From positions 992,001-1,056,000 of the forward strand of contig NZ_JAPDRH010000003.1 of assembly GCF_040706555.1 (NCBI RefSeq): 64,000 nt of DNA, in the 5' to 3' direction. The stretch is from Lentisalinibacter salinarum (GTDB lineage: Bacteria > Pseudomonadota > Gammaproteobacteria > Steroidobacterales > Woeseiaceae). Every line of letters begins with the position of its first letter. The stretch's first letter is position 1. The notes beneath the pieces were generated by a model that was not told the origin of the DNA, searched no databases, and saw only the letters and a list, made by a program, of their open reading frames with translations. The position numbers and the translations under genes were made by a program. Below, in pieces: positions 8,349 through 16,991 of this stretch.

Positions 8349-10574
8349 TTGCTGCCCAGTACGCTCCGCCTCGCCGCAATGGCCTGCCTGCTCGTTGCGA
8401 CCTCTCTGCCTGCGCGCGCACAGGATCGGCTGGACTGTCAGGCGAGCCCGGTCGTGGCACCGTCCGTTGCGGACACGGCCGATCCCGATGTATCGGCGGA
8501 GCGTGACGAGCCCGGGGCCGGCGACGAGGAGATTCAGCTGGAGGCCGGCGAGGCCGAACTCACGCTGGGCGGCGGTGCCTCGCTCAGCGGCGGCGTGCGG
8601 CTGCAGCGCTCCGGCTTCCTGCTGGAGGCCGAGCAGGCCGATTACGACCCGGCCCTGCGTGCGCTCAGCCTCGCCGGCGGCGTGCGCTACGGCGGGCCTG
8701 ACGCGGACGTCGAGAGCGAGCTCGCCCGTTTCAGCTACGACGAGGGCCTGATCCGCTTCGAGGACGCCCGTTTCGGCCTGGCCGCCCGCAGCTCCCGCGG
8801 CGAGGCCGGGCTGCTGCAGATCGAGCGCTCCGGACTTCTCACGCTCGAAGACGTGAGCTACACCACCTGCCCGCCGGGCAAGGACGACTGGCTGCTGCTC
8901 GGCAATCGTATTCGTCTGGATACGGCCGAGGGCGTCGGCACCGCGCGCAACGTGAAGCTGGAATTCCAGGGCGTGCCGATCCTGTACGCCCCGTGGCTGT
9001 CGTTCCCGATCAGCCCGGCACGCAAGTCCGGCTTCCTGATTCCCGACATCGGCAGCAGCGGGCGCAACGGCACGGACGTGAGCGTCCCCTATTACTGGAA
9101 CATCGCCCCGAACTACGACGCCACCGTCACGCCGCGACTGCTCACCCGCCGGGGCATGCAGCTCAACACCGAGCTGCGCATGCTCACCGGGTCGAGCGAC
9201 GGCACGGCCGAACTCGAGTATCTGCCCGGCGACGACGAGACCGGCGAGGACCGCGTCTATCTCCGGCTGCAGGACCGCACCATCATCGCCGACCGCTGGC
9301 GGGCGTTGCTCGATGTGCGCAGCGTCTCCGACGACAACTACTTCGAGGATCTGGGCGGCAGTCTCAGCGAGGCCAGCACCACCCACCTGAACCAGAGCCT
9401 GCGCTTCGACTACCCCGGCCGCCACTGGTACCTCGCCGCGGATTTCCGCATCTTCCAGACCATCGATTCCACCATCACGGGCGAGGAGGAACCCTACCGG
9501 CAGCTGCCGCGGCTGATCGCGTCCGGCGACTGGCCGTCGACGGGAACGGGTCCGTCCTGGGGCATCGACTCGGAGCTGACCTATTTCGACCGGGACGCCG
9601 GCGTCACCGGCTGGCGACTGAACGCCCGGCCCCGGTTCGAATATTCGATCGAGCGGCCGGGACTGTACCTGCGCCCCGGCATCGAGGTGGACCACACGGC
9701 CTACGGCCTGACCCAGACGGCCCCCGGGGAGGCCGACGCACCGAGCCGCACGGTGCCGCTGTTCAGCGTGGATGCCGGGGCCATCTTCGAGCGCAGCATC
9801 GACGACCGGGGCTGGATACAGACGCTGGAGCCCCGGATGCTCTATGTGCACGTACCCTACGCGGAGCAGCAGGACCTGCCCGTATTCGACACCATCGAGC
9901 CGGACCTGAACCTGGTGCAGGTCTTTCGCAAGAACCGCTTCGTCGGGCCGGACCGGCTGGCCGATACCGATCAGGTTGCCCTGGGCGTAACCACCCGCCT
10001 GTTCGACGCGGCCACCGGCCGCCAGCTGCTGCGCGCCACGATCGGCCAGACCCGCTACCTGAGCGACCAGGGCGTGACACTGCCGGGACTCGCGCCCGTC
10101 TCCGCCGACTCGTCGGACTACATCGCCGAACTCGGCTTCGACGTGTACGGCAACTGGAACCTGGACCTGGGCCACCAGTGGAACTCGGATACCGACACGA
10201 CCACGCGCTCGGAGATCCGGCTGCAGTACCTCCCGGAGGACGACCGGGTGCTGAATTTCTCCTACCGATTCCGGCGCGGCTCCATCGAGCAGGCGGACGT
10301 CTCGTGGAGCTGGCCGATCGGCGAGCGCTGGAACCTCGTCGGCCGCTACAACTACTCCCTGCGCGAGGACACGACGCTCGAACGCTTCGTCGGCGTGGAG
10401 TACGAAAGCTGCTGCTGGAGCATCCGCCTCGTCACCCGCCGCTACATCAGCCGCCGGGACCGCACGGCCGACTCGTCCATCGCGATCCAGCTGGAACTGA
10501 AGGGCCTGACCAGTGTCGGAGACCCTGCAGACGAGCTCCTGGAACGTGGTATTCTGGGCTATTCAGGTAACTGA
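8349..10574 (+). CDS. lptD: LPS-assembly protein LptD (outer membrane barrel)
   Basis: About 741 residues. LptD with LptE inserts LPS into the outer leaflet of the outer membrane. A signal peptide (cleavage after PARA, ~24 residues), an OstA-like beta-jellyroll (about 45-180) and a long beta-barrel (about 190-741) follow. Four cysteines at the positions used for disulphide maturation are present: LDCQ near the N-terminus, TTCPPGKDDW, and the adjacent pair SCCW near the C-terminus. The start is uncertain: a TTG at 8349 gives a clean signal peptide, a TTG at 8289 would add 20 charged residues, and an ATG at 8379 would shorten it. First gene of lptD-surA-pdxA-rsmA-apaG-apaH. Confidence 0.95.
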   Translation: MLPSTLRLAAMACLLVATSLPARAQDRLDCQASPVVAPSVADTADPDVSAERDEPGAGDEEIQLEAGEAELTLGGGASLSGGVRLQRSGFLLEAEQADYDPALRALSLAGGVRYGGPDADVESELARFSYDEGLIRFEDARFGLAARSSRGEAGLLQIERSGLLTLEDVSYTTCPPGKDDWLLLGNRIRLDTAEGVGTARNVKLEFQGVPILYAPWLSFPISPARKSGFLIPDIGSSGRNGTDVSVPYYWNIAPNYDATVTPRLLTRRGMQLNTELRMLTGSSDGTAELEYLPGDDETGEDRVYLRLQDRTIIADRWRALLDVRSVSDDNYFEDLGGSLSEASTTHLNQSLRFDYPGRHWYLAADFRIFQTIDSTITGEEEPYRQLPRLIASGDWPSTGTGPSWGIDSELTYFDRDAGVTGWRLNARPRFEYSIERPGLYLRPGIEVDHTAYGLTQTAPGEADAPSRTVPLFSVDAGAIFERSIDDRGWIQTLEPRMLYVHVPYAEQQDLPVFDTIEPDLNLVQVFRKNRFVGPDRLADTDQVALGVTTRLFDAATGRQLLRATIGQTRYLSDQGVTLPGLAPVSADSSDYIAELGFDVYGNWNLDLGHQWNSDTDTTTRSEIRLQYLPEDDRVLNFSYRFRRGSIEQADVSWSWPIGERWNLVGRYNYSLREDTTLERFVGVEYESCCWSIRLVTRRYISRRDRTADSSIAIQLELKGLTSVGDPADELLERGILGYSGN

Positions 10575-10599
10575 ACACTCTCACTCCCCCTTCATTCCT

Positions 10600-11895
10600 A
10601 TGTACAGAACCGTATCCCTGACAATCTCGTTCGGGGTCCTCGCCTTCCTGCTGCCGGCGCTGGCCGGCGCCCAGGACAGCGAGCGCCTCGACAGCATCGT
10701 GGCCGTCGTCAACGAGGGCGTCGTGCTGGAAAGCGAACTCGACAACCAGACCGAGCTGGTGCTCTCGCGCCTGCAGGAACAGAACGTCCAGCTGCCGCCT
10801 CCCGAGGTGCTGCGCGACCAGATCCTCGAGCGGCTGATCATCGACCGTATCCAGCTCCAGCGCGCCGAGCGCATCGGCATCCGCATCTCCGACGAGATGC
10901 TGAACAGCGCGCTGGCCGACGTCGCGCGGCGCAACAACATCGCCTTCACCGACCTGCCCGCGGCGCTGGCGGCGCAGGGTCTCGACTACACGATGTACCG
11001 GGAAGAGATGCGCGACCAGCTGGCCCTCGAGCAGCTCCGCCAGGTCGACGTGATGAGCCGCATCAACGTCTCCGACCGCGAGATCAACCGCTGTCTCGAG
11101 AACCTGGAGGCCAACGTGGGCGCGAACTCCGAGTTCGACATCTCCCACATCCTGATCAGCGTGCCCGCCAACGCCACCGCGGAGCAGTTCCGCGAGGCCG
11201 AGGTGGAGGCCCGCCGGCTGTACGACGAGCTGCAGGACGGCGCCGACTTCGCGAAGGCGGCGGTGAGCTATTCCGACGCCCAGAACGCCCTGGAAGGCGG
11301 CAACCTCGGCTGGCGCAAGGGCACCCAGCTGCCCACCCTGTTCACCGGCGTCGTCGAGAACCTCTCCCCCGGCGAGATCGCCGAACCCATCCGCAACGCG
11401 AGCGGCTTCCACATCATCAAGCTGAACGACGCGCGCGGCGCCATCGCCCGCAGCGAGGTCGACCAGTCGCGCATCCGGCACATCCTGCTCCGCCCCGACG
11501 AGATCATCGACGACGCCACCGCGCGCCAGCAGCTCGCGGAGCTGCGCGAGCGCATCCTGGCCGGCGAGAGCTTCGGCGATCTGGCCCAGCTCAACTCGGA
11601 CGATCCGGGCTCCGCGGCGGAAGGCGGCGACCTCGGCTGGACCTCGCCCGGTACCTTCGTGCCCGAATTCGCCGAGGTGGCGGACTCCCTCGAGATCGGC
11701 GAGGTGAGCGAACCGTTCCGCTCCCGCTTCGGCTGGCACATCCTGGAGGTCACCGACCGCCGCGTCTACGACAACACCGCCGAGGTACGCGAACGTAACT
11801 GCGTGAACAGCATTCGGGCGGGCAAGCTGGAGGAGGAGACCCAGCTCTGGCTCCGACGCATGCGCGACGAGGCCTTCGTCGACAAACGCATCTGA
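10600..11895 (+). CDS. surA: Periplasmic chaperone/peptidyl-prolyl isomerase SurA
   Basis: 431 residues with the ATG at 10600, matching the 428 of E. coli; an upstream in-frame start would run into lptD and disrupt the signal peptide. The signal peptide ends near residue 24 (ALAGA). The N-terminal chaperone domain begins LDSIVAVVNEGVVLESEL. Two parvulin PPIase domains follow, each opening with the family histidine motif (DISHILISVP and RIRHILLRPD) and carrying LEGGNLGWRKG / AEGGDLGWTSP. SurA escorts unfolded outer-membrane proteins, including LptD, so the gene order makes functional sense. Confidence 0.96.
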   Translation: MYRTVSLTISFGVLAFLLPALAGAQDSERLDSIVAVVNEGVVLESELDNQTELVLSRLQEQNVQLPPPEVLRDQILERLIIDRIQLQRAERIGIRISDEMLNSALADVARRNNIAFTDLPAALAAQGLDYTMYREEMRDQLALEQLRQVDVMSRINVSDREINRCLENLEANVGANSEFDISHILISVPANATAEQFREAEVEARRLYDELQDGADFAKAAVSYSDAQNALEGGNLGWRKGTQLPTLFTGVVENLSPGEIAEPIRNASGFHIIKLNDARGAIARSEVDQSRIRHILLRPDEIIDDATARQQLAELRERILAGESFGDLAQLNSDDPGSAAEGGDLGWTSPGTFVPEFAEVADSLEIGEVSEPFRSRFGWHILEVTDRRVYDNTAEVRERNCVNSIRAGKLEEETQLWLRRMRDEAFVDKRI

Positions 11896-11902
11896 GGCGG
11901 CC

Positions 11903-12895
11903 GTGGCCGCCGCATCCCCACGCCTGGTGCTGACGGCCGGCGAGCCGGCCGGCATCGGGCCCGACATCTGCCTCATGCTCGCCGCGGGTCCCCTGCCCGC
12001 GGAGACGGTGCTGGTCGGTGACCGGCGCATGCTGGCCGAACGGGCCGCAGCACTTGGCATCGACGTGGTGCTGCCCGAGTACCGGCGGGGCGAGCCGCGC
12101 CGGGGCGGTCACACGCCCGGCGATATCCCGGTGATGTCGTTCCCGCTGCCGAACATCGAGTGCTGCGGCACGCCGGACCCGGCCAATGCCAGCGCATTGC
12201 TGGCCGGACTGGAGTGGGCGGCACGGGCCTGCCTCGATGGTGAATTCGACGCGCTGGTGACCGCACCCCTGCAGAAGAGTGTCATCAACGAGGCGGGGCT
12301 GTCCTTCAGCGGCCACACGGAATTCCTGGCCGGGGCCACCGGGGCGCCGCTGCCGGTGATGATGCTCGCCACGGACGGGCTCCGCATCGCGCTGGCGACC
12401 ACCCACCTGCCGCTGGCCGAGGTGCCCGCGGCGATCACCGCTGAACGGCTCACACAGGTGATCGACGTGCTCCACGGCGACCTGCGCCGGCGCTTCGGCA
12501 TCGCCGCGCCGAAGATCCGGGTTTGCGGCCTGAACCCGCATGCCGGCGAGGCGGGCCACCTGGGTCGCGAGGAGATCGACGTGATAGCCCCGGCGCTGGA
12601 CGAGCTGCGGGCGCGCGGAATCGCCATCGAGGGTCCGGTCTCCGCCGACACCGCTTTCCTGGACACCGCCGGCAAGGCGGACGCGGTGCTCGCGATGTAC
12701 CACGACCAGGGTCTGCCGGTCATCAAGTACGCCGGTTTCGGCAAGGCGGTGAATATCACGCTCGGCCTGCCCATCGTGCGCACTTCGGTGGACCACGGTA
12801 CCGCCCTCGCATTGGCCGGCACCGGCCGCGCCGATCCGGCCAGCCTCGGCGTCGCGCTGCGCTACGCGGCGGAGCTGGCCGGGCGCGGCGGATGA
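11903..12895 (+). CDS. pdxA: 4-hydroxythreonine-4-phosphate dehydrogenase PdxA
   Basis: 330 residues, GTG start 7 bp after surA. It oxidises 4-phosphohydroxy-L-threonine in the DXP-dependent pyridoxal phosphate pathway. The start LVLTAGEPAGIGPDI, the substrate/metal histidine segment SGHTEFLAG, AMYHDQGLPVIKY and TSVDHGTAL are all family blocks. PLP made by this pathway is used by several enzymes in the window (GcvP, KynU, the transaminase). The gene keeps its usual position between surA and rsmA. Confidence 0.96.
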   Translation: MAAASPRLVLTAGEPAGIGPDICLMLAAGPLPAETVLVGDRRMLAERAAALGIDVVLPEYRRGEPRRGGHTPGDIPVMSFPLPNIECCGTPDPANASALLAGLEWAARACLDGEFDALVTAPLQKSVINEAGLSFSGHTEFLAGATGAPLPVMMLATDGLRIALATTHLPLAEVPAAITAERLTQVIDVLHGDLRRRFGIAAPKIRVCGLNPHAGEAGHLGREEIDVIAPALDELRARGIAIEGPVSADTAFLDTAGKADAVLAMYHDQGLPVIKYAGFGKAVNITLGLPIVRTSVDHGTALALAGTGRADPASLGVALRYAAELAGRGG

Positions 12896-12902
12896 GCGTC
12901 CA

Positions 12903-13691
12903 TTGAGCCACCGGCCGCGCAAGCGTTTCGGGCAGCACTTCCTGCGCGACCCGTCCGTGGTATCGCGCATCGTCGCCGCGATCGGACCCGCCGCGGGCGA
13001 CCACCTGGTGGAAATCGGCCCCGGCGAAGGCATCCTCACCGCCCCGCTGGCCGCACTGCCGGTCAGGCTGGATGCGGTCGAGATCGACCGCGACCTGACG
13101 GCGGCGCTGCGCTCGCGCTACGCCGGTGCCGCGAACGTCACCCTGCACGAAGCCGACGCCCTGAAGTTCGACTTCTGCGCACTGGGCGACGGTCTGCGCG
13201 TCGTCGGCAATCTGCCCTATAACATCTCGACCCCGCTGCTGTTCCATCTCGTCGAGCAGCGCCGGGCGATACGCGACATGCACTTCATGCTGCAGAAGGA
13301 GGTGGTGGACCGCATGGCGGCCTCCCCGGGCGGCAAGCAATACGGACGCCTCACGGTGATGCTCGCCTGCTCCATGGATGTCGAGCGCCTGTTCGACGTG
13401 CCGCCGGAGGCCTTCCGTCCGCCGCCCCGCGTACAGTCCAGCGTGGTCCGGCTCGTGCCCCGCGCCCGGCGGCTCGAGATCGGCGACGAGAGTCTGTTCG
13501 CCGCACTCGTGACCGGCGCGTTCTCGCGCCGGCGCAAGACGCTGCGCAACGCACTGGCGGCATGGCTCACCGCCGAGGCCATCGCCGGTGAAGGCATCGA
13601 CCCGACGCTGCGACCGGAACGGCTCGCGCCCGAGGAATTCGCCCGGCTCGCAAACCGGGCGCTGCGCGAGCGGGACGATGCGCTAGAATGA
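12903..13691 (+). CDS. rsmA: 16S rRNA dimethyladenosine transferase RsmA (KsgA)
   Basis: 262 residues, apparent TTG start. It dimethylates two adjacent adenines near the 3' end of 16S rRNA. The start KRFGQHFLRDPSVV is the family hallmark; SAM-binding motif EIGPGEGILT and the catalytic NLPYNIST motif are intact. The C-terminal helical domain has AFSRRRKTLRNAL. It lies 7 bp after pdxA, so co-translation is likely. Confidence 0.96.
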   Translation: MSHRPRKRFGQHFLRDPSVVSRIVAAIGPAAGDHLVEIGPGEGILTAPLAALPVRLDAVEIDRDLTAALRSRYAGAANVTLHEADALKFDFCALGDGLRVVGNLPYNISTPLLFHLVEQRRAIRDMHFMLQKEVVDRMAASPGGKQYGRLTVMLACSMDVERLFDVPPEAFRPPPRVQSSVVRLVPRARRLEIGDESLFAALVTGAFSRRRKTLRNALAAWLTAEAIAGEGIDPTLRPERLAPEEFARLANRALRERDDALE

Positions 13692-13747
13692 CGCCCGGAA
13701 CGCGAAGCCGCCCCGACTTTCCGCAGCGAGAAGCCAGCCGAGAGGCC

Positions 13748-14131
13748 ATGAGCGACAAGCCGAATCACCGCATCAGCGTAGACGTCAGCACCCACTTCCT
13801 GGACGAGCAATCGGAACCGGAGCTGGACCGCTACGTCTTCTCCTACACGATCACCATCGCCAATCAGGGCGATGTGGCCGCCGCCCTGCTCAGCCGGCAC
13901 TGGATCATCACCGATGCCAACGGCAAGGTACAGGAGGTACGCGGCGACGGTGTCGTGGGCGAGCAGCCTCATCTCAATCCGGGAGAGCAGTTCCGCTACT
14001 CCAGCGGCACGGTGCTCGAGACGCCCGTGGGCAGCATGGAGGGCAGCTACCAGATGCTGGCCGACGACGGCGTGCGCTTCGACGCTCCCATCGCACCATT
14101 CACCCTGGCCGTGCCGGGTCTGCTGCACTAG
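13748..14131 (+). CDS. apaG: ApaG domain protein
   Basis: 127 residues, close to E. coli ApaG (125). A fibronectin-III-like beta fold protein of unclear function, often linked to ApaH and Co2+ resistance. The family motifs FSYTITIANQG, LLSRHWIITDANG, VVGEQPHLNPGE and YSSGTVLETPVGSMEGSY are present. The ATG at 13748 with a GAGAGG upstream is chosen; the frame also stays open further upstream but that stretch is not ApaG-like. Followed by apaH. Confidence 0.95.
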   Translation: MSDKPNHRISVDVSTHFLDEQSEPELDRYVFSYTITIANQGDVAAALLSRHWIITDANGKVQEVRGDGVVGEQPHLNPGEQFRYSSGTVLETPVGSMEGSYQMLADDGVRFDAPIAPFTLAVPGLLH

Positions 14132-14166
14132 GCGGACCCGCGGCCGCGACAGCGGAGGCCGGTACC

Positions 14167-14994
14167 ATGGCGGTCTATGCCATCGGCGACCTGCAGGGCT
14201 GCTATGACCCCTTCCGGCGCCTGCTGGATAAGCTGGACTTCGACCCGGGCCGCGACACGCTCTGGCTCGCCGGCGATCTGGTCAACCGCGGCCCGAAGTC
14301 GCTGAAGACCCTGCGTTTCGTCCGTTCCCTGGGCGACGCCGTGGTGACCGTGCTGGGCAACCACGACCTGCACCTGCTGGTGATCGCCCACGAGCGCACG
14401 GCCGCCAAGCGCTCGGCCTCTCTCGCCATGAAGCCCATCCTCCGCGCCCACGACTGCGACGAGCTCATCGACTGGCTGCAGAACCGCCCGCTGGTGCACT
14501 ATGACGAGGGTCTGGACACGGTGCTCGTCCACGCGGGCGTGCTGCCTGGCTGGGACCTGGAAACCGTCCTCGCCCTGGCCGGCGAGGTGGAGGCGGTACT
14601 GAGAGGTCCGCGTCCCTCCAAGCTGCTGGCGCATCTGTACGGCGACGAGCCCGACCGCTGGCGCAACGACCTGCACGGGGTGCCGCGGTGGCGTTTCATC
14701 GTCAATGTCCTGACCCGCATGCGCATGCTCACGCGCAAGGGCAGGCTCGACTTCGACTACACGGGCCCGCCGGAAGACGCACCGCCGAAGCTCACGCCCT
14801 GGTACCGGGCGCGCGACCGGGCGCTGGCCGGCCGGCGCATCGTGTTCGGCCACTGGTCGGCGCTGGGACTGCTGAACGAGCCGGATCTGGTCTGCCTGGA
14901 CACGGGCTGCGTGTGGGGCCGCGCCCTCACGGCGCTGCGCCTGGACCGGGACGCGAAGCCGGTGAAGGTAAAATGCCGGGACCAGGCGCGCTAG
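14167..14994 (+). CDS. apaH: Symmetrical bis(5'-nucleosyl)-tetraphosphatase ApaH
   Basis: 275 residues. It hydrolyses Ap4A to two ADP and also removes Np4 caps from RNA. The metallophosphatase motifs GDLQGCY, GDLVNRGP and GNHDLHLL are complete, followed by VHAGVLPGW and a late FGHWSALG. GGAGG sits ahead of the ATG. Last gene of the conserved lptD-to-apaH run; the next gene begins 9 bp later but has its own -10-like sequence overlapping the apaH stop region. Confidence 0.96.
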   Translation: MAVYAIGDLQGCYDPFRRLLDKLDFDPGRDTLWLAGDLVNRGPKSLKTLRFVRSLGDAVVTVLGNHDLHLLVIAHERTAAKRSASLAMKPILRAHDCDELIDWLQNRPLVHYDEGLDTVLVHAGVLPGWDLETVLALAGEVEAVLRGPRPSKLLAHLYGDEPDRWRNDLHGVPRWRFIVNVLTRMRMLTRKGRLDFDYTGPPEDAPPKLTPWYRARDRALAGRRIVFGHWSALGLLNEPDLVCLDTGCVWGRALTALRLDRDAKPVKVKCRDQAR

Positions 14995-14997
14995 AAT
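14992..14997 (+). promoter_or_regulatory. -10-like TAGAAT six bases before the RidA-family start
   Basis: TAGAAT at 14992-14997 overlaps the apaH stop (TAG) and ends 6 nt before the GTG at 15004. No Shine-Dalgarno lies between. If used, transcription would begin at or next to the start codon, giving a leaderless mRNA. No good -35 is visible. Confidence 0.4.
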
Positions 14998-15003
14998 CCC
15001 CAC

Positions 15004-15426
15004 GTGGAATCCGACGAGAAGCCCATCAGCACCAGCGCGGCACCGCCGCCGGTCGGTGCCTATCCTCACGCCCGGCGCGCCGGCGGACTGTTGTTCCTGT
15101 CCGGACTGGGCCCGCGGGATCCGGCCGGCAGCGACATACCCGGCGTCCGCCGGGACGACGAAGGGCGCGTGGTGGACTACGACATCGAGGCGCAGTGCCA
15201 CGCCGTATTCCGCAACGTGAGGAGCGTGCTCGAGGCGGCCGGCTCCGGCTGGGACCGGCTCGTGGACGTCACCGTCTTCCTTACCGACATCGAGCGGGAC
15301 TTCGAGACCTTCAACCGGATCTACCGGGACTATTTTCCGGGCGAGGGACCCTGCCGGACCACCGTCGAGGTGAATCGGCTGCCGACGCCCATCGCCATCG
15401 AGCTGAAATGCATCGCGACTCTGTGA
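15004..15426 (+). CDS. RidA/YjgF-family deaminase, probably 2-aminomuconate deaminase
   Basis: 140 residues, GTG start. The YjgF/RidA fold is clear (PVGAYPHARRAGGLLFLSG at the start, VTVFLTDIERDFETFN, and TTVEVNRLPTPIAIELKCIA at the end). General RidA proteins hydrolyse reactive enamines/imines. In bacterial 2-nitrobenzoate and tryptophan degradation, a RidA-family protein (AmnD/NbaF) deaminates 2-aminomuconate, and its gene sits beside those for 3-hydroxyanthranilate dioxygenase and ACMS decarboxylase, as here. The longer N-terminus (SGLGPRDPAG) also looks AmnD-like. The pathway role is therefore inferred from context plus family, not proven. No aminomuconate-semialdehyde dehydrogenase is in the window. 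Confidence 0.75.
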   Translation: MESDEKPISTSAAPPPVGAYPHARRAGGLLFLSGLGPRDPAGSDIPGVRRDDEGRVVDYDIEAQCHAVFRNVRSVLEAAGSGWDRLVDVTVFLTDIERDFETFNRIYRDYFPGEGPCRTTVEVNRLPTPIAIELKCIATL

Positions 15427-15469
15427 AGCGCCCGAGGCGACGGGCGAGAAGCCGCACCGGGAGAGAGAC

Positions 15470-15982
15470 ATGAAACCCCTCACCGCCTTCAATTTCCGCG
15501 ATTGGATAGACGCCAACCGGGAGGCGCTGCGACCGCCGGTGTGCAACAAGCAGGTCTTCGAGGACGGCGAGTTCATCATCATGGTGGTGGGCGGCCCGAA
15601 CTCTCGGGACGACTACCACTGGGACGAAGGCGAGGAGTTCTTCTATCAGCTCGAGGGCGACATGCTGCTCCGTACCATGCAGGACGGCGAGCGGGTGGAC
15701 ATCCCCATCCGCGAGGGCGATATCCTGCTGCTGCCGCCACGGGTGCCCCACTCGCCCCAGCGCTATGCCGACACGGTGGGCCTGGTGGTCGAGCGCAAAC
15801 GCACGCCCGAGGAACTGGACGGCTTCATGTGGTTCTGCAACGAGTGCGATACCAAACTGTACGAGGAATTCCTGCACGTCGACGACATCGTGAAACAGCT
15901 GCCGCCGGTCTTCGAGCGCTTCTACGGCAGCGAGGAGAACCGCAGCTGCCCGAACTGCGGAGCCGTGATGCCGCCGCGCTGA
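15470..15982 (+). CDS. nbaC: 3-hydroxyanthranilate 3,4-dioxygenase
   Basis: 170 residues. It opens the ring of 3-hydroxyanthranilate to 2-amino-3-carboxymuconate semialdehyde. A cupin fold with the Fe(II) ligands H50, E56 (YHWDEGEEFFYQ) and H94 (PRVPHSPQRY) and the substrate arginines R46 and R98. The C-terminus has a second, rubredoxin-like Cys4 site (C123, C126, C160, C163) found in the bacterial short form and missing from mammalian enzymes. A strong GAGAGAGA leader precedes the ATG. It stands between the deaminase and ACMS decarboxylase genes in a lower kynurenine cluster. Confidence 0.95.
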   Translation: MKPLTAFNFRDWIDANREALRPPVCNKQVFEDGEFIIMVVGGPNSRDDYHWDEGEEFFYQLEGDMLLRTMQDGERVDIPIREGDILLLPPRVPHSPQRYADTVGLVVERKRTPEELDGFMWFCNECDTKLYEEFLHVDDIVKQLPPVFERFYGSEENRSCPNCGAVMPPR

Positions 15983-15986
15983 GCCC

Positions 15987-16991
15987 GTGAAGATCGATAT
16001 TCACACCCACGTGTTGCCACCGGACTGGCCGGACCTGAAGGAACGCTACGGCTACGGCGGCTTCGTGCAGCTCGAGCATCACGGGCCCGGCTGCGCGCGC
16101 ATGCTGCTGGACGGCAAGAACTTCCGCGAGGTGCAGTCCAACTGCTGGGACCCCGGTGTACGCATCGACGACTGCGACGCCACGGGCGTGGACGTGCAGG
16201 TGCTCTCCACCGTGCCCGTCATGTTCAGCTACTGGGCCAAACCCCGGGATACCGCCGACCTGGCCGCGCTGCTGAACGACCACATCGCCGCGCTGGTGGA
16301 AGAGTACCCCCGGCGTTTCCTCGGCCTCGGCACGCTGCCGATGCAGGACGCGGACCTGTCCGTCCGCGAACTGGAACGCTGTCTCGCGCTCGGCCTCCAC
16401 GGCGTGGAGATCGGCACCCACGTGAACGGCTGGAACCTGGACGACGAACGGGTGTTCCCGGTGCTCGAGGCCGCCGCCGAGCTCGGCGCGGCCGTGTTCG
16501 TGCATCCCTGGGAGATGCTCGGCCGCGAGCGCATGAACCTGTACTGGCTGCCCTGGCTGGTGGGCATGCCGGCCGAGACGGCGCTGTCGGTCTGCTCGCT
16601 CATCTTCGGCGGCGTGTTCGAGAAGCTGCCCGACCTGCGCGTGGCCTTCGCCCACGGCGGCGGCGCCTTCCCGGGGCTGATCGGGCGTCTGGAGCACGGC
16701 TTCGCCGTGCGGCCCGACATCGTCGCGGTCAAGAACACGGTGCCGCCCTCGGAGTATCTAGGCCGCTTCTACGTGGACTCGCTGGTGCACGACCGGCGCA
16801 TGCTCGAGTACATGATCGAGCTGTTCGGCGCCGACGCCATCGCCCTCGGCAGCGACTACCCCTTCCCGCTCGGCGAACACCATCCGGGCGCCCTGATCGA
16901 ATCCATGGGCCTCGGCGCCGAAGTGCAGGAGCGGCTCCTCGCCGGCACGGCGCTGGAATGGCTCGACGTGGATCGGAGCCGTTTCCTGTGA
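15987..16991 (+). CDS. nbaD: 2-amino-3-carboxymuconate-6-semialdehyde decarboxylase (ACMSD)
   Basis: 334 residues, GTG start, 4 bp after the dioxygenase. An amidohydrolase-2 family Zn enzyme. Metal ligands appear as H6 and H8 (KIDIHTHVLPPDWP), a histidine in HPWEMLGRERM, AFAHGGGAFPGL, and D290 in LGSDYPFPLGE. It diverts ACMS away from spontaneous quinolinate formation, and hence from NAD synthesis, towards catabolism. Its stop overlaps the kynU GTG (GTGA), so the genes are translationally coupled. Confidence 0.95.
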   Translation: MKIDIHTHVLPPDWPDLKERYGYGGFVQLEHHGPGCARMLLDGKNFREVQSNCWDPGVRIDDCDATGVDVQVLSTVPVMFSYWAKPRDTADLAALLNDHIAALVEEYPRRFLGLGTLPMQDADLSVRELERCLALGLHGVEIGTHVNGWNLDDERVFPVLEAAAELGAAVFVHPWEMLGRERMNLYWLPWLVGMPAETALSVCSLIFGGVFEKLPDLRVAFAHGGGAFPGLIGRLEHGFAVRPDIVAVKNTVPPSEYLGRFYVDSLVHDRRMLEYMIELFGADAIALGSDYPFPLGEHHPGALIESMGLGAEVQERLLAGTALEWLDVDRSRFL